The notes beneath the pieces were generated by a model that was not told the DNA's origin, searched no databases, and saw only the letters and a list, made by a program, of their open reading frames with translations. From Paragyromitra xinjiangensis (taxonomy: Eukaryota; Ascomycota; Pezizomycetes; Pezizales; Discinaceae), in assembly GCA_038503065.1 (NCBI GenBank), contig JBCAMK010000013.1, positions 558,001 to 622,000 of the forward strand: 64,000 nt of DNA. Direction: 5' to 3'. Position numbers and translations under genes: made by a program. Shown one piece after another: positions 9,930 to 22,039 of the stretch; the stretch's first letter is position 1, and the number at the start of each line of letters is the position of its first letter.

Positions 9930-12900
9930 GACGGTGATAAAAATGCAGAAAAAAACAGACAGGAAACTCGAAGGGGGAGGAGGTAAGGCGCGACTGGGGC
10001 TGACAGGTTGGAAGAGAACAAAGAGAAGGGGAGAAGAAGAAGGGCGAAAGGAAAGAATAGAAAAGGAGCCACTGCAGAGGATCGGGAATTTCAGGATTCG
10101 CAGCTAAACAACCAGCCAGATGCGATGGATAAGATCAAGGATGGTTATGCCAGGGCCCAGGGTTAGGGGTGATGTCCCAACGCGTCCCTGGCTCGCTAAG
10201 CGGTAACCGAAAGGTGTCCGTTTCCACATCTGATCGGGATGCGTCGCTGCCCAAGATCTTGTTTCGCGTGCGATTGCCTGTCCAGACATCGATAGGGAAT
10301 GACCGCTGCTTTTTCTCCGAGACGTCATCGACAATAGTTTTCCTGTTTATATTGGAGAAACTCGGTTGCTGCATACATTGGTTGATATAGATTGTGGCAG
10401 GGTTGTAAGTAGCTATAGGTCTTCACCAGAAATCACTCGTAATATAACCCATAACAGAACACGCATAAAACTATGATATAAGGACGATAGATAAACACAC
10501 TGTGATTTTTGTTTCGTGTGATATTCTTGCACCAAGAAATCAATTGAATTATGATTAAAAATGAAGGAGGCGATAAATGAAGAAAAACAACATTAGAGGA
10601 ACTGGTTCTGAAATACTCCGCCCCGTATGATCACCCCACACAACCACTTGCCATACGAACACCAATAAACCTCCCTTCTCATGCATTAGCTCCATCAGCC
10701 TTAACCATTAGACCATTTCTGTTGCAGCCAATGACCTTTATGCCATCAGGCTCTAGATCAGCAATAATCCAGGATTTTCTCAAGCAAATTCGACATACCA
10801 TCTCGCCCCATTCCTGCCAAACGATTCAAACCCAACGTGAAGTCCAGGTTTGTCGGTGCATGAGAGGCAGCGGACTCTGGTTTGCTCCACCCGTAATGCC
10901 ACCCGTACGAAACCTTTGACAGTTGGGCATCATTTTATCCTTGCTGCCTTCGCAACTCATGTTGTCGGAGCCACCGAGCAGGGTGTCCCACACCCTTTCT
11001 CGGATAGTGATGGAACCATGACGGGGTGCTGTTGGTTGACTTCATCGATGGTCACCTCCAGACAGGGTAGTTAGCATGATACTCATGCTATCCTTAGTAA
11101 AAAGTGCGCTAGAGACACTGTAGCAAGAGAATAACTAGAGTGGTAATGATAGGGCTAGTCTCGCATGTTAGCGGAACCTATATCTTCCTTCATGAATGCT
11201 GCGTCGCTATGATGACCCTTAGTGGCGTAGCATGTTTTGATGTTAGAAGTTAAGCCTTTAGGCCCTCAATCCTGTCATCAGAAGCACTTGTAGGCGCAGG
11301 AGTGATTGATGGAAATGTTCCGGGCCACAACATACTGCGCTCAACTCGATTGCTAGAGCCTATCAATCCCATCATCGGCCACTACAATGGTGGCTCGCCA
11401 TACCTGGTTGAATGGACGATAAATGAATCGATGATCGCGCATAGTACTCTTTAGGAGAGGAACTGAACTAAGCTGGACTAGAAACCGAAAATGAAGCGTA
11501 CTTGACTTCGGAGACCTTTCATGTAATTGTAGCGGTGTTGCCGGAATATGAAGGGAAGAATGCAACAGAATTTGCTGGTGAGATTGTGTTCGTATGCAGC
11601 GAGGATACGAATACCGTATATCGTCGAAAATAACGAAATGACCTGAACTAGGCCGAGCTGAAATACTTTAACTAAAACCACTATACTAGGGAAGTAAGTA
11701 ATTAACTTGGGTGGTAGTTTCCGATATCTAGAAACCAATTTGGCATTCCTTCGAGCTTTTTTCAAAGGCCGGTTTAGGACTGCCTAGTCCAGGCCATTCC
11801 GCTGTTTTTGAGAAGGCACGATATTTCAGCTGTAGTCTGTGGGTCAGTCGATACTCTATCCTGGGTGTCATAGTCTTTAAGGGTTGCTGACCTGTTCTTT
11901 TAGCAGTTCAACTTTAGGGAAACCTAGGCGGGTGTGATCTTTCGTATACCAAAGGAAATGACGATGAGAGAAGTTATTATAAACATGAATTTGATCCACC
12001 TCATCTCGAGCTATTCGAGGCAGCGTTCCTGTCGAATATCTTCCCAGTGTCTTGCTAGGAGTAGTAGGAAAATCAAGATCAAACCAGAAGAGAATGACGT
12101 GACATCGAAGCAGCGGGAAGTCATGTCAAGACTTGAATTTATTGACAGAAAACTCCAATGCCTCTAGTGTCGCGTAGAGAATGTTCACAGGAATCAGGAC
12201 CAAAACCTGCTCAGTAGTTTATCCCTCGCAGTTAATGCCTTTCCTTGCATTCTTTAGTTGATCGACCGGAGAGGACCGGCTCATCGCTACTAACGACAGT
12301 CATGGTGGCTTGGATATTCTCGGGAATAACACCGATGACACCAAACTGCATGCTGGTCTACCTGCATTTGTTCCATCAACTCAGATTAAATGTCTCTTAA
12401 GCCAGTGCCATGCTGCTCAGGAGCCAAGTTCAAGAATATCTCTTGTATGCCTTGGTTCCTCCTAGACCAGTCGCTAACACCGTAAACCGCCGTCCATAGT
12501 TTCGAATGACTCGTCTAGTGTGTGATGGTGCATGTAGCCGGGATTTTCCATTGCTAAGATTGCTCGAAATAGGGGCCGGCTGAGATCATTGGGATGTAAC
12601 CGTCAATACTTGCGGAAGCTTCCTCTTCGGAATTTAGCTCTTCAATGTCGAGGGATTTCCTCCATAGCGTTTAATGTTCTTGTGCAAGAGACTTTCAGCT
12701 CCCCTGCTGCGTAGCTAGCGGGTAATGAAATTTTTGTTGAGGATTCTGGGGATAATGTAGTAGAATCAAAGGAGAGTTATCAGGATGAATTTCGTGATGA
12801 GGTTCTTTGGATTGGCTGGTGAATTTTGATTCGTATGAGATCGGTGATGGACGGATTGTGGTGAATGGAGTTGATGGAGGCTATGGAGAGGATGGGGTGG

Positions 12901-13312
12901 ATGGAGAGTGATGGAGGAGGGGTTTGTGTTGGAGGGCTTGTTCCGCTACTTATGCAGACGGCACTGGGGGCTGAACTTAATGGATTTTCCCCGCAGCTCG
13001 CTCGCTAGCTGAAGATCCAGCAGCGGTCTAATTTGAGCGGGTATCAGGGAAATTCTGTTTTCTTTGTTTAATAGTTTTTATTGCGAGAGATCTAAACTCA
13101 GACTGATATACTGAGTGAATCCATACAAACACAAATTGAAAGAATACCTCTATAAAATTACCCTTTTCATCATCGCCTCTGACCTAACCCTGGTCATTCA
13201 GACAACGAGAAAATCCATCACTAATCCACAGTTTTCACAAATTGAACCAAACCCAACGCCAGTAAATCCAATCCCCAATCAAATATAAACACACCGCACC
13301 CTCAAGCCCCAT
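9930..13312. other. Gene-poor stretch with weak coding remnants
   Basis: No complete gene is supported in about 3.4 kb. Minus-strand pieces between 12,680 and 12,230 look protein-like in shifting frames (SLDIEELNSEEEASASID, YMHHHTLDESFETMDGG, FGVIGVIPENIQATMTVV) but carry stops between them. A plus-strand frame ending at 12,167 (QREVMSRLEFIDRKLQCL) is similarly isolated. These may be a decayed gene. A tRNA-like D-arm string near 10,710 has no matching tRNA fold. Confidence 0.35.
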
Positions 13313-14161
13313 CTACCTCTTCAAATCCTTCGAGTCCTTAAGAATACCCGTCATATGCGTATTACTAACCTTAACCCTCCTATTCTGCGCCTTCTTCCTC
13401 CCCTTCTGCTGATTCCCCTTAGTCTCCTTCTTGATCGTACTCGGGTCCACACTCGTCGGCTTTAACCCCGCCTTCTCTAGCTCCCCCGGCAACTCCGCCG
13501 CCGGCGGAATCGGAATCTTATGCCAAATAGCCTTGAACTCATCCTCAACCTCGATATCCAACGTTTTATCATTAATCCACACCATCCTCGGCTGATTATC
13601 CTTCTTCGTCCTCGTCACCAAGATATCCCCCCTCTCCTCCAAATCCGCAATAGTATCCACCGCACCCGCCCACCCGTCCTTCAGCTCCTTCACCTGCAGC
13701 CCCTGCGCCGTGGTCTGCTGCTGCAGATGAGCCAGCAACGCCTGCGCAGAGCGGATGTTGTGAATCGGTTTATAGTCGAACGTCTGGTTGACCGGATCCC
13801 ACGTAAGGCGTTCATTCTCCTTGAGCACGAAGAGCAGGTCGGGTGTCATGGGTATTGACAGGTAGCTCGCGATCTGCGCTGGGGTTTGAGGGATCTCTTT
13901 GCCCTTGAGGTAGGTGATGGTGTGGTGCACTAGCGTCATCATGTGTTGTCCCATGAGCGCTGTGTCGGTGGGTTGGGAGTAGACGATTGTGGGTGCGGAG
14001 GGCTTGGTGCGTTCGACGGGACGCTTGCGTTTGGGGTTTGTTGGTGCTGGGGAGGGGACCGACGCGGCGGTGGTGTTGGCTACTGTGCGCCGTTGGCCGG
14101 TGAGGCCGGCTTGCGCCTGGACGGACTTGGTGAAGGCTGCGGCTTGTTTATCGAGCGACAT
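13313..14161 (-). CDS. TFA2: Transcription factor TFIIE beta subunit
   Basis: A single exon of 282 aa from MSLDKQAAAF. TFIIE helps recruit and regulate TFIIH at RNA polymerase II promoters; beta is the small, DNA-binding partner of Tfa1. A basic, Pro-rich N-terminus (NPKRKRPVERTKPS) precedes two winged-helix regions: about residues 75-150 (ALMGQHMMTLVHHTITYLK, then YLSIPM and FVLKENERLTWDP) and about 150-230 (ALLAHLQQQ, ELKDGWAGAVDTIADLEE, PRMVWIND). The C-terminus is Lys-rich (QQKGRKKAQNRRVKV), as in fungal Tfa2. An upstream in-frame ATG at 14233 would add 24 residues dominated by polythreonine. I prefer the downstream start because it matches the family N-terminus. Confidence 0.88.
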   Translation of the reverse strand: MSLDKQAAAFTKSVQAQAGLTGQRRTVANTTAASVPSPAPTNPKRKRPVERTKPSAPTIVYSQPTDTALMGQHMMTLVHHTITYLKGKEIPQTPAQIASYLSIPMTPDLLFVLKENERLTWDPVNQTFDYKPIHNIRSAQALLAHLQQQTTAQGLQVKELKDGWAGAVDTIADLEERGDILVTRTKKDNQPRMVWINDKTLDIEVEDEFKAIWHKIPIPPAAELPGELEKAGLKPTSVDPSTIKKETKGNQQKGRKKAQNRRVKVSNTHMTGILKDSKDLKR

Positions 14162-15345
14162 GGTGGTGGTGGTGGTGGTGGTGGTAGGTGGTGAGAAGGT
14201 GAGTTGGGAGGTTGAGGTGTTGGAAGGCGACAAAGGCGAGGTGAAGGGTGCCTTGATAGTGCCAAGCCACTAAGTTCGGATGAATCCTAAGCCAAAAGGA
14301 TACATGCCCTCTGTGTTAGGCTTCCACTCAACTCCAAACCTGGTCTCCATAATAATTCATCTTAATTCTATTAGTATTATTCAGTTATAGGGATACCTGC
14401 TTAATCGCACAAGTGTGGGTCTGCAGCGAGCCGCTACAGGGTGATCAATTAAATTTTATTACAACCTATTCAGTAAAACACCTCATATCCGCGCCCCAGC
14501 TAACAAGCGCCTGTTCTGAAGCCTTTCTCAGTCCAAAAGTTTCCTCTTGCTTGATAACTAGGCTACTCTTAACCACCTTTACTCCTTTACTCACAAACTG
14601 GGTTCGAAGGCTATGGCAGCGGTAGTCAAGCTTAAAGCCGAGACAACCAACTCCACAAGCCCAGCCCACCACTACGAACATTCATTGCGAACTACGCTCA
14701 TCCCACCCAACACCTATAACTGCTGTGCTTCAACCCAGCCTACGGGCACCATCCCGCACCACCACAGGTACCTTGCTAGCTAGAGCTGGCTCATGTGATT
14801 AGTATCCGTAGCTCTATGCGAGCAGGGTTTATGTTAGTAGGTATTTCTAAATGCGAACAGAAGTCGAACTGTGTACCTTCGGAGCTGGCTCCGAGAATGG
14901 ATGAGGAGTTTCTGCCGGAATGAGGCTGTAGGTTCCGGCTGTGGAGGTGGGTTGGAGGGGGTGTTCTTGATTAGGTTGGTTGTGTTGCTGTGGGTGGTGG
15001 TGTTTAGGTTTATGTTTTTGTGCTGTGGGCTGTACCTGGGTTAGTCGCTAGTAGGGCTCTTTACGTTCTATTTATTGGATAGGTTATATAAATATAGTAA
15101 TCGATATTAAGTCGTAGGTGGGGGTGATAGTACGACATCAATTGAAGAGTGAGGTTCTCATAGCAGACTCGAATGGCCGCTTCGGTCCAGTGCGTACGGT
15201 CTTTCATTCAAAGCCTCGCAAACAGATCAGTGATCCCAAGAACACATTCGTATCCGAGTAAACACAAATTGAGAATAGCAATACACCAAACCCGTAATCC
15301 CACCACAAACCCCAGAAACAATCCAACCCGAGTCAACCATCCTAA
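14162..15345. other. Intergenic, no gene supported
   Basis: Promoter side of the TFIIE-beta gene and 3' flank of USB1. Only short, unconvincing open frames are seen. The part near 15,340-15,440 is a pyrimidine-rich plus strand (CCTCCTCCCC repeats), which lies in the last USB1 exon and its 3' edge. Confidence 0.4.
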
Positions 15346-16358
15346 TCAAGTATACGACAACCTCCTCTTCTTACAACTCCCCTCCTCCCTCCTCCCCTCC
15401 TCCCTCCTCCCCTTCGCCTCAACCGTATGCACCGCATTCCCAATCTTAACCTTAACCGCCTCAACCCTCATCCCCACCTCATCCACAACCCTCCTCCCAC
15501 ACGCCCCCACCCCCATCACCACCTCCTCCACCCTCTCCACCACCGCCTTCCCAGGCTCCCTCAAACACCACCCAAGCGAAACATGAAACCCACATCCACC
15601 CAAAACCGGCTGTCCAAACACCTCAAAAGTCCTATCCGCAATCTGCAGCAACCTCGGCAACTACACCATCAGCCCTACCCACCTCCTCAAGAACCCAAAA
15701 CTCACCTCCCCATTCTCCACCTTGAGCACAAAGAACCACCTCGTCCGATCGCTATTACAAACCCACTCAAACCCCGTAAACCCGACCTCGAACCTACCGC
15801 CATCAGCAAAACCACCCACTAAACAGAGCACTCTGTACAAACGGCTTAATCCTCGCCTTCTCCACCCGCTCCTCGAGCAGCTCCATAAACCCATCCCGCT
15901 GCGCAGTAGCTAATACATTCGGTCTGCTCAAGCTCAGATGGAGCGGGAGCTCGCTCCCTAGCTCGCTTTTGAGATGGGTTTCTAGCTTCACGCCAGACTC
16001 CTTCGCGATGGCTGCTACGGCAGTATACACGTTATCCAGCAGGTCGAATTCTAGCCGCGACAAATGCCCTCCAGAACCATCAGCTCTGGACTCTGCGGTA
16101 GGAGAGGGAGGGGAGGGGAGGGTTACACTCAATGAAGATGTGGGTTGGCCAGTTGCCGGATACATGTGGGATGGAGCGTTTCCGTCCGCCGTGGAGAGCT
16201 GGGTCGTCTTGGTTTCCTATTCGTGGGGCTACAGCGTAGATGTCGTGGAAGCGGGAGGGGAGGGGGGGGAGGGTGGAGGGGGGTTTGGGTGGGGGTTGGG
16301 TGTCGGAGTCTGAGTCTGAGTCGGAGTAGTCGACGAGTGGGGTTTTGAGGGCTGTCAT
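15346..16358 (-). CDS. USB1: U6 snRNA 3'-5' phosphodiesterase (2H family)
   Basis: Four exons (16358-16127, 16083-15839, 15786-15706, 15660-15346) encode 290 aa. Usb1 trims the 3' oligo(U) tail of U6 snRNA and leaves a protective end. Both catalytic HxS motifs of the 2H phosphoesterase fold are present: LHLSLSRP (H126, S128) and FHVSLGWC (H212, S214). The [10 protein letters not shown] strand and the [19 protein letters not shown] block also match the family. The N-terminus has an acidic SDSDSDSD run. Intron 1 is only 43 nt with a weak AGAG acceptor; the other obvious acceptor would create a stop, so that junction is least sure. Introns 2 and 3 have clear GCTGAT branch sites. It lies next to no functional partner. 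Confidence 0.85.
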
Positions 16359-16902
16359 GGTGGAGTGTGGGGTGCGTAGGGCTTGTGGAACGAGGATCCC
16401 AGAGGTGAGGTTGGTTCCTGCAGGAACCCTAGCCCTGGCTTGGCTGAGGCGGTGGTGGGAATGAGGCGTGAGTGAGGCGTGGTGTGGGCTGGGTTGAGTT
16501 TTGGGAACACGATGCAGTGCCGAACACGGTACAGTGAGGCTTGGATTAAATACTTGATCAAGTAGAGATATCCCGTAGAAACTTCATGCCGTCGATGCTG
16601 TCCCATCACGGTGGCGTAGCTGACGAGGCATTACCCCAGACTCGATCTGTAGATCTTGCAAAACAAGGCCGTCCCGCCATCACACAATATCACTCGACAG
16701 CCCTCTATGAGTCGATAAAACCACCCCCACACGTCAATCTGAACCATCCAGTTTTCTACCGTGTCTTAACACAGCCGGTGGCTGTGTCACCGTAGCGGGG
16801 GGGCTCTCCAGAAAGAAAAGAAAGAAAAGCAGGATTCTATTGTGATACTTATACCGTTGCAGTCCGTCGTCCGTCATCCACTCGTCAACATCCTCAACCG
16901 CA
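16359..16902. other. Divergent intergenic region
   Basis: Lies between the USB1 start (minus) and the small plus-strand gene at 16,903. It presumably holds both promoters. No known motif is evident. It contains a CTTTCTTTT/AGAAAGAAAAG purine-pyrimidine tract near 16,810. Confidence 0.4.
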
Positions 16903-17235
16903 ATGCTCACATTTCTTCCACTCCTCGATACTAGCGTTTTCATCGACACGGACAGGAAGCGAAAACGCGTAGGTCTCCTGGACTATATTACATTCACCTC
17001 TACTAACACTCGCTAGACCGACGATGACTCTCCGTCAAGTCCTTCTAGCCCAAGTAGTCCAGACTCACGACCACTAAAACTACCATCTCTGAAGAGATGG
17101 AGCGACACCACTCTCCCCCCAGACGAACCTCTCGATATCGACTCCCGAGCAAGTCCCAGTCCGATGGTGCGACGGCCGAGAGCGCGTGCGTTGGTGTGTT
17201 TTAATCACTCGTGGGGGTGTTTGTGTGCGAAATAA
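16903..17235 (+). CDS. Small spliced protein, unrecognised, 94 aa
   Basis: Exon 16903-16968 (MLTFLPLLDTSVFIDTDRKR, then KR) joins exon 17017-17235 across a 48-nt intron with GTAGGT donor, perfect CTACTAACA branch site and CGCTAG acceptor. The phase is kept, and exon 2 is open for 72 codons before TAA. Exon 2 is rich in Ser and Pro (DDDSPSSPSSPSSPDS), then LKLPSLKRWSD, and ends with a basic RRPRARALV segment. No domain is recognised. The strong splice signals are the main reason to call it. Further 5' exons could exist, and the chosen ATG is simply the nearest in-frame one. Confidence 0.4.
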
Positions 17236-18028
17236 GTGCGCTTGTAGTCTGGACAGGAATAGATATTTTACTCCGTGGGAAGGGTGAGACTAGGGTTAAT
17301 AGTCTTTTGGTATGGCTATAAGTTAAGCTGGTTATAGACTGGTACTCGTTGGTTTTGGACTTTCTGCCTGGTGCGGTAGACTGGGGAATGGTGAGTTTGG
17401 TTTCGGCTCGCTTGGCTCAGGGTGCTAATTGTTGGGTAGGATTACTTGGATTGCATAATCCGAAGAAATTGGCTGGGCACGATTGTGCGCAGTAGGGGAT
17501 GGGGACGAACCTATGAGGCGGGTTTGTGGTTTGTAAATAGTAAATAGGAATTTCTTTCGCAGGCAACTCTATTCCAGCCTTGTTCGTAGTGATTTTATTA
17601 CTAGCGAACAGCACAACTTTAGAATTAATTAATCCGAGTGAGATTCAGTGATTCCAAGGAGCCACTCGCATAAAGATCGCAAATCTTCTCTGGAACAGGC
17701 TGTACGGATCGGTACGGATCGGTACGACATCGCAGTTCTGCAGATGTCAAGAACACCGAGATGCAGATTCTAACCAGGGTCTGGAGGAAAGACGATTCAC
17801 ACCTCTGAGTGAAGATGTTCTACTCGTGGAATTAACTGCAGTGAATGTAAGAATTATCGTGTAGTTTACGTATTATATCCAAACAATTCTCCCAACCCCA
17901 ACCCACCGGAACAACTCCTCGATGTAGAAATGTTTCACCGCACCCCGGGAGAAAAAACCCACTGAAAGATCTCGATACCCCACAACACCTTTCTACCCCC
18001 CCACCACCACCACCTTCCCCCCACCACA
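17236..18028. other. Intergenic upstream of FOL2
   Basis: About 800 bases with no supported gene. A short direct repeat (GATCGGTAC twice) occurs near 17,705. A C-rich tract near 17,990-18,028 leads into the FOL2 start. Confidence 0.4.
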
Positions 18029-18891
18029 ATGCCGCCCACCACAATGCCGCCCGCCCTCAACCGCCCGCACCTCGACATCCCCCCGCTAACCCCCGAAGCC
18101 TCCCGCCCCAACAGCCCCTACACCCCTCCAGCAAACTACGACGGTCTCTCCTGGCCCAGTAAGCCCTCCCCCCCCCCTCCCTCCAAGCCAAACTAACCCC
18201 CAGGCGTCGGAACACAAGCACGACTCGAAGCAACCCCCTCACAAGCCATCGCACGTCTCGAGAAGCTATCCGGAGCGTAAGCACCCTCCCTCCCACCAGG
18301 AACCACACTAACCCCCCCAGCATCCGCACCATCCTCGAATGCATAGGCGAGGACCCTACCCGCGAAGGCCTCCTCGACACCCCCGCACGGTACGCCAAAG
18401 CCATGCTCTACTTCACCAAAGGCTACGAAGAGAACCTGCGCGCGATCGTCAACGGCGCTGTATTCCACGAAGACCACGATGAGATGGTGATTGTGAAAGA
18501 CATCGAGGTGTTCTCCATGTGTGAGCACCACCTCGTTCCATTCACCGGGAGGATCCATATAGGGTATATACCGAGGGGTCGGGTCCTGGGGTTATCGAAG
18601 TTTGCGAGGATCGCGGAGATGTTTGCGAGGAGGTTGTAGCTGCAGGAGAGACTGACGAGACAGGTTGCGATGGCGATCGAGGCGATTTTAAAGCCGTTGG
18701 GGGTTGCGGTGGTTATGGAGAGTAGTCACCTTTGTATGGTTATGAGAGGGGTGGAGAAGACGAGTGCGGTTACGATTACGAGTAGTATGTTGGGTGCGTT
18801 TAGGAAGAGTACGAAGACGAGGGAGGAGTTTATGCATTTGGTAAGGGTTGTGGATGTTGGGCTGGACTGGGCTGATGGGTTTAGGTCTTGA
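18029..18891 (+). CDS. FOL2: GTP cyclohydrolase I with an in-frame TAG
   Basis: Exons 18029-18158, 18204-18276 and 18321-18891 read 257 aa if one TAG (18637-18639, codon 174) is passed. The enzyme converts GTP to dihydroneopterin triphosphate, the first step of folate and pterin synthesis. Zinc and active-site residues are intact on both sides of the stop: C135, H137 and H138 in MCEHHLVPF before it; C206 in [16 protein letters not shown] after it. The TAG falls in [18 protein letters not shown], where the family has glutamine (ARRLQVQERLT), so one C-to-T change explains it. A product ending there would lack the second zinc ligand. A sequencing error, a recent pseudogene, or readthrough are all possible. 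An upstream ATG set (ATG CCG CCC, twice) leaves the start slightly uncertain. Confidence 0.85.
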
Positions 18892-19054
18892 GGAATAATC
18901 GGTGATACCTTTTCTACGGTTTGTTTGGATACTTCAAGTACGGCGTTTTATGGCGGTGCACTCCACCGTTAGGATATAAAAGGAATTCAAGAGGGTTACA
19001 ATGTTAGATTTCTATTCAAAATACAACCCCATAGCCAAACTGTGCATTCCCACC

Positions 19055-22039
19055 CTACGCAACGGTAGCAAACCCCCTTTTCCTCCTCCCCCTTTCCTCC
19101 ACCTCCTTCAAACTCTCCTCATCTACATACTCCCTAACCCCCCTCTCCTCCACCCCACTCTTCACGAACCTCACCGCCGCCAAATTAAACCCCATCTCAT
19201 CCTTCTGCCTCCTCAACGCCGCCCTCAAATGCATCCTAACCCCCTCCAACATCCCCCGCAACCCTTTACTCGCCACCACCTGCTTCTGATGCGTCTTCAG
19301 CAGAAAGAACAAAATCCGACACGTAAGCGGGATACACCACTCCCTCCTTGCCCAGATTTCCAAAAACGTCATAAACGACACCACCCTCTCAAACGGGAGC
19401 ACTAGTAACGCATCCTGTAGATGCGAGGACTTGATCTTCTGCACAGTAGACAATACATGCTGTTCCGCCGTGATCCCGCCCAGCGCTATAAACACCGGAT
19501 TACGAGCGGGCGCAGCGAGCGTTGGACGAGTGAGTTTGGCGACGACGTGAGCACGGGTGAGTTCCAAGTCGGCGATACCGATGTCGAGTGCTTCGATGAG
19601 ACGTTCGCCTGCCATCAGGGTCTCGATGGTTTGTTTAGTCGCCGCAGTGGACTCAGGTTCGTCTTGAGCGGCGTCGAGGGTTGTGGTAAGGGTTGATTCG
19701 TAGAGCTCTTCGAGCTCCTTCTCTCGCTCTTCTTCAAGGAATATCTATGCTTGTGAGTAGAGTTGTGTAGAAGTGGAGAAGGGGGGGTACCTGATCGTCT
19801 GTCTGCTCCCATACACGAATACTTTTATCGTGACTCGCGCTTACGACTACGCCGCTTGCATGGCCTACTACCAATGACCACACCTCACCGTAGTGACCCT
19901 CCATCTTCATGATGCTTTCGAATTTATCGCCGTCCCAGTAGCGTACTAGCTTGTCTTTTCCTGCGGAAAAGAAATTATGTGAGTCCCGTTCGAAGACAAC
20001 CTGCATGACGCTGTCCTGGTGGGCAAAGAAGCTTTTATGGCAGTCGCCAAAGTCCAGACCCCAGATCTTGACGTTTTTGTCGGCGGAGCAGGTGGCGATG
20101 AGTTTGCTGTCGGAGGAGATATCGATGGATAGGACGGGGAGTTTGTGGCCGTAGAGGGTTAGGAGGTGTTTCAGTGTTGAGGTGAAGAAGACTTTGACTG
20201 TGTTGTCGAGGAGGGCGATCGCGAGGAGGGTTCCGTTTGGTGTGAAGCGGACGGAGAGGACGTTGTCGGTGAGTTTGAGGGTTCGGGTGTGGGCGAGCTT
20301 AAGACGGGGGGTTGTGCGCTAGGGGTGTTAGTTAGGTTGGAGAAGGGGGAGGGGGGGTTAGGTTGGACAGGGGGAGGGGGGGTACTTTGGTGCCGGGGAT
20401 TTCGTCTTGGATTATTTGAAAGTCCCAGAATTTAACGTGTTTGTCTGCGGAGCCGGTGACGAGGGATTTGCCGTCGGGGTGGACTTGGAGTGACCAGATT
20501 GAACTGTCGTGGGCTTGGATGGTGTCAATGATTGATGAGGAGGCGACGTCGAAAAGCTCGATTGTGCCGGTTTTTGTACCGATTACTACCTGGGGGTTTG
20601 TTAGATTGGGTTATGGGGTGGGTGGTGGGACTTACGATTTTGTCACCGGGGAGGAAGGAGCAAGATAGTGCGTATCCGCATTCGAAGGTCCGGATGCAGG
20701 TTGAGGTTTTCACGTTCCAGATTTTGAGGGAGCCACTTGATGCGGATGCGAGCATGCAGTCGTCGGAGCTGAGGGCGAGCGCGCGAATGTCGGTTCTATG
20801 GCCGGGGAGGTCGACCGCGTAGACTTTATTATACTCTGGTATCTCGACTTCCTTCCTTGGCTTCGGGACGTCGTAGAATTCAAGAGTGTTGTTCGTACAT
20901 GCTACTAAAAGCTGTACAGCATCAGCAGCTTTGGTGCCTCCCCGAGTCGCCCAGTCCACCGAACGGACTCTCCCCCCGGTACGCAGTGTCACGTATGGGA
21001 CGAAGACGTCTGTGACTTCTGCTGCGGCGAGGGAGTCGTCTTCGGTGGGCTCGGGTTTGTCGGTTAGTTTGGCTTCTTTCCTTTTACGTTTTCGTTTTAG
21101 TGCTTTTTTGACCTCGTCTTCTGTGCGGATGCGCCAGATCTCGACGTTCTTGTCGGTGCCGTGGGCGGCGATGAAGTTGGATGTAGGGTGGAATGTGATT
21201 GTTGTAGCACGGTCTTTACTCTGACGGTAGAGGGTTCCCCGGGGGAGGAGACAGTCGGTGCTGTGTTTAGTCCGTGTTGAGAGGGCGGTTATGTCTATTC
21301 CCCAGACTTTAAGTTCCCCGTCGTTACCAGCGGTTATGCAGCCTCTTTGGTCGGGGGAGATTGCCATAGTCCAGCATTCGCCGTGGTGCGCGACGTGGGT
21401 TTCGATGCAGTGTTGGGTGGATAGCTCCCAGAGTTTTATGAGCGTGTCTTTACCGGTACTGATTAACCAGCCATCATTCTCCGGTGAGTCTTCGGCGTGG
21501 AGGAACTCGATCTTGGTAATAGCGTCTTTATGTCCGCGAAGACGGTATAGACCGACTTCAGAGATGAGGTCCCAGACGATGATATGAGCGTCTTTAGAAC
21601 CGCTGGCAAGACGAGTACCGGTGTGATCGAATGACAGAGTGGATACGGCGGAGCGATGGCCGTTGAAAGAGATGATTACCGTGGAGGTTTTAGAGTCCCA
21701 TAGTCTGATTGAACCGTCTGCGTATCCGACTGCGAATATGTCTTTGTCGGTCTTGGACTGAGAGATTGCTGATACCTCGGATTTGCATTTTGGGTCTTTC
21801 CACCGGGAGAGGAGATCGCCTTTCTTGATATCCCAGGTGAGGACTTCTTCGTTTGCGGGGACTATGGCGTGTCCGGCGCTGGTGCGCTTGCCGGTGACAT
21901 CGGGGGTCCAGACGGCGTTGGCGGTGCCAGAGGCGACGATACCGAAGGTTCGCAGATGCTCGTATCGTCTGGGAGTGTCAGTGAATTGAACCTCAGGAAG
22001 GGGATTAGAGAGATATAATTACAGATAAGACTTGACCAT
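19055..22039 (-). CDS. UTP12: U3 snoRNP / SSU processome WD40 protein Utp12
   Basis: Five exons (22039-22023, 21968-20636, 20589-20386, 20318-19791, 19744-19055) give 923 aa; yeast Utp12 (Dip2) has about 940. It belongs to the UTP-B module that holds the 5' external spacer of pre-rRNA in the nucleolus. Two WD40 propellers cover most of the chain, with many repeat ends such as [37 protein letters not shown] and SIRVWE. A Lys-rich loop ([15 protein letters not shown]) sits inside the first half. The C-terminal Utp12 domain is at about residues 780-885 ([45 protein letters not shown]). A tiny first exon (MVKSYL) matches the family start. Human counterpart: WDR3. Confidence 0.93.

Noticed and set aside
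10695..10760. tRNA-like D-arm string (TGGTCTAATGGTTAAGG on the minus strand)
   Set aside because: No matching acceptor stem, anticodon arm or T-arm with a TTCRANNC loop could be folded around it.
15173..15822. Plus-strand Pro/His-rich frames over USB1
   Set aside because: They are shadows of the USB1 coding strand and show no family similarity.
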